Source: Pseudomonas fluorescens
GTDB taxonomy: Bacteria > Pseudomonadota > Gammaproteobacteria > Pseudomonadales > Pseudomonadaceae
Length of the DNA stretch: 48,045 nucleotides
Assembly (NCBI RefSeq): GCF_000967965.1
Contig: NZ_LACC01000022.1
Span: 263,255 to 311,299, forward strand
Direction: 5' to 3'
Shown: positions 43,765 through 48,045 of the stretch, in pieces
Layout: every line of letters begins with the position of its first letter
How positions within the stretch are numbered: the first letter of the stretch is position 1
Notes under the pieces: model-generated
The model's database searches: none
What the model was told of the DNA's origin: nothing
The model's input: only the letters and a program-made list of their open reading frames with translations
Translations under genes and position numbers: made by a program

Positions 43765-44256
43765 ATGCGGCACATTATTTCCTTGCTTCTGGAAAACGAA
43801 CCCGGTGCTCTGTCTCGTGTGGTTGGCCTGTTCTCGCAGCGCAACTACAACATCGAAAGCCTGACCGTGGCCCCGACCGAAGACCCGACCCTGTCGCGTC
43901 TGACGCTGACCACGGTTGGTCACGATGAAGTCATCGAGCAGATCACCAAGAACCTGAACAAATTGATCGAAGTGGTAAAACTGGTCGACCTGTCGGAGAG
44001 TGCTCACATCGAGCGTGAACTGATGCTGGTCAAGGTCAAGGCCACCGGCGCCCAGCGTGCCGAGATCAAGCGCACTACCGATATTTACCGTGGACAGATC
44101 GTCGATGTCAGCGCCAGCGTGTATACCGTTCAACTGACCGGTACCAGCGACAAGCTCGACAGCTTCATTCAGTCCATCGGCACCGCCTCGATTCTGGAAA
44201 CCGTCCGTAGTGGCGTGACCGGCATTGCCCGCGGCGACAAAGTACTCAGCATCTAA
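43765..44256 (+). CDS. ilvH: Acetolactate synthase small (regulatory) subunit
   Basis: A 163-residue subunit with an N-terminal ACT domain (MRHIISLLLENEPGALSRVVGLFSQRNYNIESLT), the site of valine feedback binding, and a C-terminal domain (about 80-163). The ATG lies 2 nt after the ilvI stop. The length and the single ACT domain match IlvH. It controls the activity and assembly of IlvI. Confidence 0.96.
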   Translation: MRHIISLLLENEPGALSRVVGLFSQRNYNIESLTVAPTEDPTLSRLTLTTVGHDEVIEQITKNLNKLIEVVKLVDLSESAHIERELMLVKVKATGAQRAEIKRTTDIYRGQIVDVSASVYTVQLTGTSDKLDSFIQSIGTASILETVRSGVTGIARGDKVLSI

Positions 44257-44301
44257 ACCAAATTAGCGAACGGCCTGAACGGCCTGATATAGGGGAAATT
44301 C

Positions 44302-45318
44302 ATGAAAGTTTTCTACGATAAAGACTGCGACCTGTCGATCATCCAGGGCAAGAAAGTTGCCATCATCGGTTACGGTTCCCAGGGCCACGCTCAAGCGTGC
44401 AACCTGAAAGACTCCGGCGTTGACGTGACTGTCGGCCTGCGTAAAGGTTCGGCTACCGTTGCCAAGGCTGAAGCCCACGGCCTGAAAGTGACCGACGTTG
44501 CTTCCGCTGTTGCAGCTGCCGACCTGGTCATGATCCTGACCCCGGACGAATTCCAGTCCTCCCTGTACAAGAACGAAATCGAGCCGAACATCAAGAAAGG
44601 CGCCACCCTGGCCTTCTCCCACGGTTTCGCGATCCACTACAACCAGGTTGTGCCGCGCGCTGACCTCGACGTGATCATGATCGCGCCGAAGGCTCCAGGC
44701 CACACCGTACGTTCCGAGTTCGTGAAGGGCGGCGGTATCCCTGACCTGATCGCTATCTACCAGGACGCCTCGGGCAATGCCAAGAACGTCGCTCTGTCCT
44801 ACGCTGCCGGCGTTGGCGGCGGTCGTACCGGTATCATCGAAACCACCTTCAAGGACGAGACTGAAACCGACCTGTTCGGCGAACAAGCCGTTCTGTGCGG
44901 CGGTACCGTTGAGCTGGTGAAAGCCGGTTTCGAAACCCTGGTTGAAGCTGGCTACGCGCCGGAAATGGCCTACTTCGAGTGCCTGCACGAACTGAAACTG
45001 ATCGTTGACCTCATGTACGAAGGCGGTATCGCCAACATGAACTACTCGATCTCCAACAACGCCGAGTACGGCGAGTACGTGACCGGCCCTGAAGTCATCA
45101 ACGCCGAATCCCGTCAGGCCATGCGCAACGCCCTGAAACGTATTCAGGACGGCGAATACGCCAAGATGTTCATCAGCGAAGGCGCTACCGGCTATCCTTC
45201 GATGACCGCCAAGCGTCGTAACAACGCCGCTCACGGTATCGAAATCATCGGCGAGCAACTGCGCTCCATGATGCCGTGGATCGGTGCCAACAAGATCGTC
45301 GACAAAGCTAAAAACTAA
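44302..45318 (+). CDS. ilvC: Ketol-acid reductoisomerase (class I)
   Basis: A 338-residue NADPH-dependent enzyme that isomerises and reduces acetolactate. The N-terminal Rossmann motif is IIGYGSQGHAQACNLKDSG. The helical C-terminal domain has the metal-binding Asp/Glu residues in DLFGEQAVLCGG and ECLHELKLIVDLMYEGG. The short form (class I) is usual in Pseudomonas. It follows ilvH by 45 nt, with the near repeat CGAACGGCCTGAACGGCCTG in the gap, and has a terminator after it. Confidence 0.97.
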   Translation: MKVFYDKDCDLSIIQGKKVAIIGYGSQGHAQACNLKDSGVDVTVGLRKGSATVAKAEAHGLKVTDVASAVAAADLVMILTPDEFQSSLYKNEIEPNIKKGATLAFSHGFAIHYNQVVPRADLDVIMIAPKAPGHTVRSEFVKGGGIPDLIAIYQDASGNAKNVALSYAAGVGGGRTGIIETTFKDETETDLFGEQAVLCGGTVELVKAGFETLVEAGYAPEMAYFECLHELKLIVDLMYEGGIANMNYSISNNAEYGEYVTGPEVINAESRQAMRNALKRIQDGEYAKMFISEGATGYPSMTAKRRNNAAHGIEIIGEQLRSMMPWIGANKIVDKAKN

Positions 45319-45334
45319 GTCACGCGCTTGTACG

Positions 45335-45361
45335 AAAAACGCGGCTTAGGCCGCGTTTTTT
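45335..45361 (+). terminator. Terminator of ilvIHC
   Basis: ACGCGGC-TTAG-GCCGCGT with flanking A5/T6 that can pair, a strong hairpin followed by six T residues, 16 nt after the ilvC stop. Confidence 0.92.
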
Positions 45362-45388
45362 CGTTTGAGGGGCCGGTTCTGGTATAAA
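45360..45388 (+). promoter_or_regulatory. Possible pssA promoter
   Basis: TTCGTT, 17 nt, then TATAAA preceded by TGG (an extended -10). The -35 is weak and overlaps the ilvC terminator tail. A start near 45395 would leave a leader of about 68 nt. Confidence 0.4.
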
Positions 45389-45462
45389 GCTGCATCGTTT
45401 GCGGCCGAACCGTCGTCCCAGACACCTGTCCAAACTTTCCACCCCGTTGCAAGGTAATGTCC

Positions 45463-46320
45463 ATGAGCGAACGCCCCGAAGAGCCAAACCAGGCTTCTGA
45501 CGCCGAAAGCCTGCTGCCCATCGATGAACATGTCGAGGAAGGGCATGACGCTGAAGGTCGTAAAGTCCGGCATCGTGGTATCTATCTTTTGCCGAATCTG
45601 TTCACCACTGCGAACCTGTTCGCAGGGTTCTATTCCATCATCAGCTCGATGAGCGCCCAGGCGGCCTTGAGTGCCGGTGACTCGGCCAATGCGAGCAAGT
45701 ATTTCGCGTTCGCGGCCATCGCGATCTTCGTCGCCATGGTGCTCGATGGTCTTGATGGGCGCGTGGCCCGCATGACCAATACCCAGAGCGCCTTCGGTGC
45801 CGAGTACGACTCGCTGTCGGACATGGTCGCCTTTGGTGTTGCGCCGGCATTGCTGGCCTTTGGCTGGGCCTTGGGTGACATGGGCAAGGTTGGCTGGATG
45901 GTCGCCTTCATCTATGTGGCTGGCGCGGCATTGCGCCTCGCGCGCTTCAACACGCAGGTCGGCACCGCGGACAAACGCTACTTCATCGGTCTGGCCAGTC
46001 CTGCCGCTGCAGGTGTGGTTGCAGGTATCGTCTGGGCGTTCAGCGACTACGGTATCCAGGGTTCCAAGATGTCTTTCCTGGTTGCGCTGATGGTGGCGGC
46101 GGCCGGCATGCTGATGGTCAGCAATATCAAGTACAACAGCTTCAAGGAACTGGACCTGAAGGGGCGAGTACCTTTCGTGGCGATTCTCGCGGTGGTGTTG
46201 GTGTTCGCAGTAGTGTTCAGTGATCCGCCGCGCATTCTGCTGCTGGTCTTCCTCGCCTATGCCGCGTCCGGCCCGGTTCAATACCTGTTACATCTTCGTC
46301 GGCGTAAAAGCGTCGAGTGA
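45463..46320 (+). CDS. pssA: CDP-diacylglycerol-serine O-phosphatidyltransferase
   Basis: A 285-residue inner-membrane enzyme making phosphatidylserine, precursor of phosphatidylethanolamine. The CDP-alcohol phosphatidyltransferase motif is complete, DGLDGRVARMTNTQSAFGAE followed by YDSLSD. About eight hydrophobic helices are present and the N-terminus is polar and acidic. I start at MSERPEEP because AAGG lies 8 nt before this ATG; the ATG two codons upstream is too close to it. Located after ilvC, as in other pseudomonads. Confidence 0.92.
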   Translation: MSERPEEPNQASDAESLLPIDEHVEEGHDAEGRKVRHRGIYLLPNLFTTANLFAGFYSIISSMSAQAALSAGDSANASKYFAFAAIAIFVAMVLDGLDGRVARMTNTQSAFGAEYDSLSDMVAFGVAPALLAFGWALGDMGKVGWMVAFIYVAGAALRLARFNTQVGTADKRYFIGLASPAAAGVVAGIVWAFSDYGIQGSKMSFLVALMVAAAGMLMVSNIKYNSFKELDLKGRVPFVAILAVVLVFAVVFSDPPRILLLVFLAYAASGPVQYLLHLRRRKSVE

Positions 46321-46334
46321 TGTAATTTCCCTCA

Positions 46335-46380
46335 TACTCCGCAGTCTGTTGGTGCATCTGTTCTCCAATACTGCGGAGTA
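46335..46380 (+). promoter_or_regulatory. Inverted repeat that could hide the msrP ribosome binding site
   Basis: TACTCCGCAGT (46335-46345) and ACTGCGGAGTA (46370-46380) are a perfect 11-bp inverted repeat with a 24-nt loop. The right arm contains the msrP Shine-Dalgarno (GGAG, 46375-46378), 5 nt before the ATG. In RNA the hairpin would block ribosome access; in DNA it could be an operator. It has no U tract, so it is unlikely to be a pssA terminator. Confidence 0.6.
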
Positions 46381-46383
46381 GCC

Positions 46384-47397
46384 ATGCTGATCAAAGTCCC
46401 TAAAGCATCCGACTGCCATGAGTCGGATGTCACGCCTGAATCCATCTATCTTTCTCGACGCAATGTATTGGGTGTTGCTGTTGCCGGTTTGGCCGTGAGC
46501 GGTCTTCCTCGGTGGGCGGCTGCCGACGATGTGGCGCGTTATGCGGACGTCGAGCCTGGTAAGGCGCCTTCCTGGTTCAGCGAAAAGCTTTCCTCGGTCA
46601 AGTGGGGGGCGGTTGTCGTCAAGGATGAGGCAATCACACCCTTCAAGGATGCTACCCACTACAACAACTTCTACGAGTTCGGCACCGACAAAGGTGATCC
46701 GGCCGCGAATGCCGGCACGCTGAAGACGGAGCCGTGGTCGGTGGTGGTGGACGGGGAGGTGGGTAAGCCCGGGCGGTATGCGCTCGAAGACTTCATGAAA
46801 CCGTATCAGCTGGAGGAGCGAATCTACCGTTTGCGCTGCGTGGAAGCCTGGTCGATGGTCATTCCCTGGATCGGTTTTCCCCTCTCGGCCTTGCTCAAGG
46901 AAGTCGAGCCGACCTCGAAAGCCAGATTCATCCGCTTCGAAACCCTGCAGGATCCCAAAAGCATGCCGGGTCAGCGCTCCGGTTTTGCCTTGATCGATTG
47001 GCCTTATATAGAAGGGCTGCGATTGGACGAGGCAATGAACCCGTTGTCGATTCTGGCGGTGGGTATGTACGGGCGTGAACTGCCGAATCAGAACGGGGCT
47101 CCACTGCGCCTGGTCGTGCCCTGGAAGTACGGGTTCAAAAGCATCAAATCCATCGTGCGGATCAGTCTGGTCAGCGAGCAGCCGAAAACCACCTGGCAGA
47201 GCATTGCGGCGGATGAGTATGGTTTTTATGCGAACGTGAATCCTGCTGTTGATCATCCTCGCTGGACTCAGGCGCGTGAACGCCGCCTGCCTAGCGGTTT
47301 GTTCAAGCCCAATGTGCGCGACACGCAAATGTTCAACGGCTATTCAGAGGAAGTCGCCTCTCTATATACGGGGCTCGACCTGAGGAAGAACTACTGA
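46384..47397 (+). CDS. msrP: Protein-methionine-sulfoxide reductase, molybdopterin subunit MsrP
   Basis: A 337-residue periplasmic molybdoenzyme (YedY) that reduces oxidised methionine in envelope proteins. The Tat signal has the twin arginines at 25-26 (SRRNVLGVAVAGLAVSG). The molybdenum-ligand Cys is C152 in YRLRCVEAWSMVIPW. The family's GAPLRLVVPWKYGFKSIKSIVRI stretch is present. It is coupled to msrQ through TGATG. The hairpin in front of the ATG may control translation. Confidence 0.95.
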   Translation: MLIKVPKASDCHESDVTPESIYLSRRNVLGVAVAGLAVSGLPRWAAADDVARYADVEPGKAPSWFSEKLSSVKWGAVVVKDEAITPFKDATHYNNFYEFGTDKGDPAANAGTLKTEPWSVVVDGEVGKPGRYALEDFMKPYQLEERIYRLRCVEAWSMVIPWIGFPLSALLKEVEPTSKARFIRFETLQDPKSMPGQRSGFALIDWPYIEGLRLDEAMNPLSILAVGMYGRELPNQNGAPLRLVVPWKYGFKSIKSIVRISLVSEQPKTTWQSIAADEYGFYANVNPAVDHPRWTQARERRLPSGLFKPNVRDTQMFNGYSEEVASLYTGLDLRKNY

Positions 47398-48017
47398 TGC
47401 GCTATCCGTTTTGGCGTATCGGTGTATTTGTCGTGGTGCTGATGTGGCCGCTGCTGTGGTTGTATCAGGCCTGTGAGGATGTCCTCGGGCCGGATCCGGG
47501 CAAGGTACTGGTCGATCGGCTGGGTTTGGGAGCGCTTGTTCTGTTGCTCGTAATCTTGAGCTTGACGCCTTTGCAGAAACTCACTGGTTGGGCGAGGTGG
47601 AATGCCGTGCGACGACAGTTGGGGTTGTGGTGCTTTGCCTATGTGCTGCTCCACCTCAGTAGTTATTGCGCATTCATACTTGGTTTTGACTGGTCGCAGC
47701 TGGGTGTCGAGTTGCGCAAGCGGCCTTACATTATTGTCGGGGTGCTGGGTTTTCTTGGTTTGCTGGCATTGGCGGTGACTTCCAATCGATACAGTCAGCG
47801 ACGATTGGGTACCCGCTGGAAGAAGTTGCACCGCCTGGCGTATGTCATTCTCGGGCTGGGATTGCTGCATATGCTCTGGATTGTGCGCGCCGACCTGAAG
47901 GAGTGGGTGATCTATGCATCTATAGGTGCATTGCTGTCAGTGCTGCGGCTACCGCCTTTGGCTCGACGAATCCCGCGTCTAATGGCTAAAAAGGGCTCTT
48001 CTGCCAAAAAGGCGTAA
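47397..48017 (+). CDS. msrQ: Haem-binding membrane subunit MsrQ
   Basis: A 206-residue integral membrane protein with about six helices, the ferric-reductase-like haem b protein (YedZ) that passes electrons to MsrP. Likely haem ligands are the His residues in CFAYVLLHLSSY and in WKKLHRLAYVILGLGLLHMLW. The C-terminus is basic (KKGSSAKKA). It overlaps msrP by one base, so equal production of both subunits is expected. No terminator is visible in the 28 bp left in the window. Confidence 0.95.
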   Translation: MRYPFWRIGVFVVVLMWPLLWLYQACEDVLGPDPGKVLVDRLGLGALVLLLVILSLTPLQKLTGWARWNAVRRQLGLWCFAYVLLHLSSYCAFILGFDWSQLGVELRKRPYIIVGVLGFLGLLALAVTSNRYSQRRLGTRWKKLHRLAYVILGLGLLHMLWIVRADLKEWVIYASIGALLSVLRLPPLARRIPRLMAKKGSSAKKA

Positions 48018-48045
48018 ATAGTGGTTGACGGCAGATTCCAGGTGT

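Overview
This is a stretch of ordinary-looking Pseudomonas chromosome, most likely from the P. fluorescens group. The evidence is the gene content (cbrX-cbrA-cbrB-crcZ-pcnB-folK-panBCD-pgi-acs, a PrrF small RNA, pilA beside pilC-pilD, lpoP beside mrcB, ilvIHC-pssA-msrPQ), Pseudomonas-restricted small families (DUF1780, DUF2790, DUF3094), GC-rich codon use, and several REP/REPIN palindromes of the kind scattered through fluorescent pseudomonads. No phage, insertion sequence, integron, CRISPR array, tRNA or rRNA gene was seen. The order from about 11 kb to the right end matches, from memory, the P. aeruginosa PAO1 backbone (about PA4739 down to PA4691).

Layout. 1-1 kb: two small conserved proteins (DUF3094, DUF1780). 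1.1-6.3 kb: a benzoate uptake block (benK, benE, benF-like porin), a DUF2790 periplasmic protein and a LysR regulator, without ben/cat catabolic genes. 6.4-10.7 kb: a CbiM-like permease, then yacG-coaE-pilD-pilC facing a sigma-54-driven pilA; pilB is missing from its usual place. 10.9-17 kb: BON-domain protein, DUF2845 and DUF748 envelope proteins, an RlmK-like methyltransferase and an MpaB-type protein, with REPINs. 17-25.7 kb: acsA, pgi, panD, panC, panB, folK, pcnB on the minus strand. 25.7-31 kb: the CbrA/CbrB two-component system, the small coupled ORF cbrX, and the CrcZ RNA gene with a sigma-54 promoter and an upstream CbrB palindrome. 31-38 kb: gluQ, dksA, an aminotransferase, sfsA, a Rieske protein, a Fur-controlled PrrF RNA gene, TfoX-C and pentapeptide proteins, and an APH/ATPase fusion. 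38-41.6 kb: mrcB, lpoP, yqcC. 41.6-48 kb: ilvI-ilvH-ilvC behind a long structured leader, then pssA and msrP-msrQ.

How the parts connect. CbrAB turns on CrcZ, which soaks up Hfq/Crc. Hfq/Crc represses mRNAs carrying AAnAAnAA motifs at the ribosome binding site. Such motifs lie at the starts of benK, the benF-like porin gene and acsA, so this window contains both the switch and several of its probable targets. PrrF links iron starvation to mRNA turnover. mrcB and lpoP encode a peptidoglycan synthase and its lipoprotein activator. I found no clearly unprecedented multi-gene system. The most interesting leads are non-coding: the benK/benF/acsA Hfq-Crc sites, the ilv leader, an 11-bp hairpin that would hide the msrP ribosome binding site, and the missing pilB.
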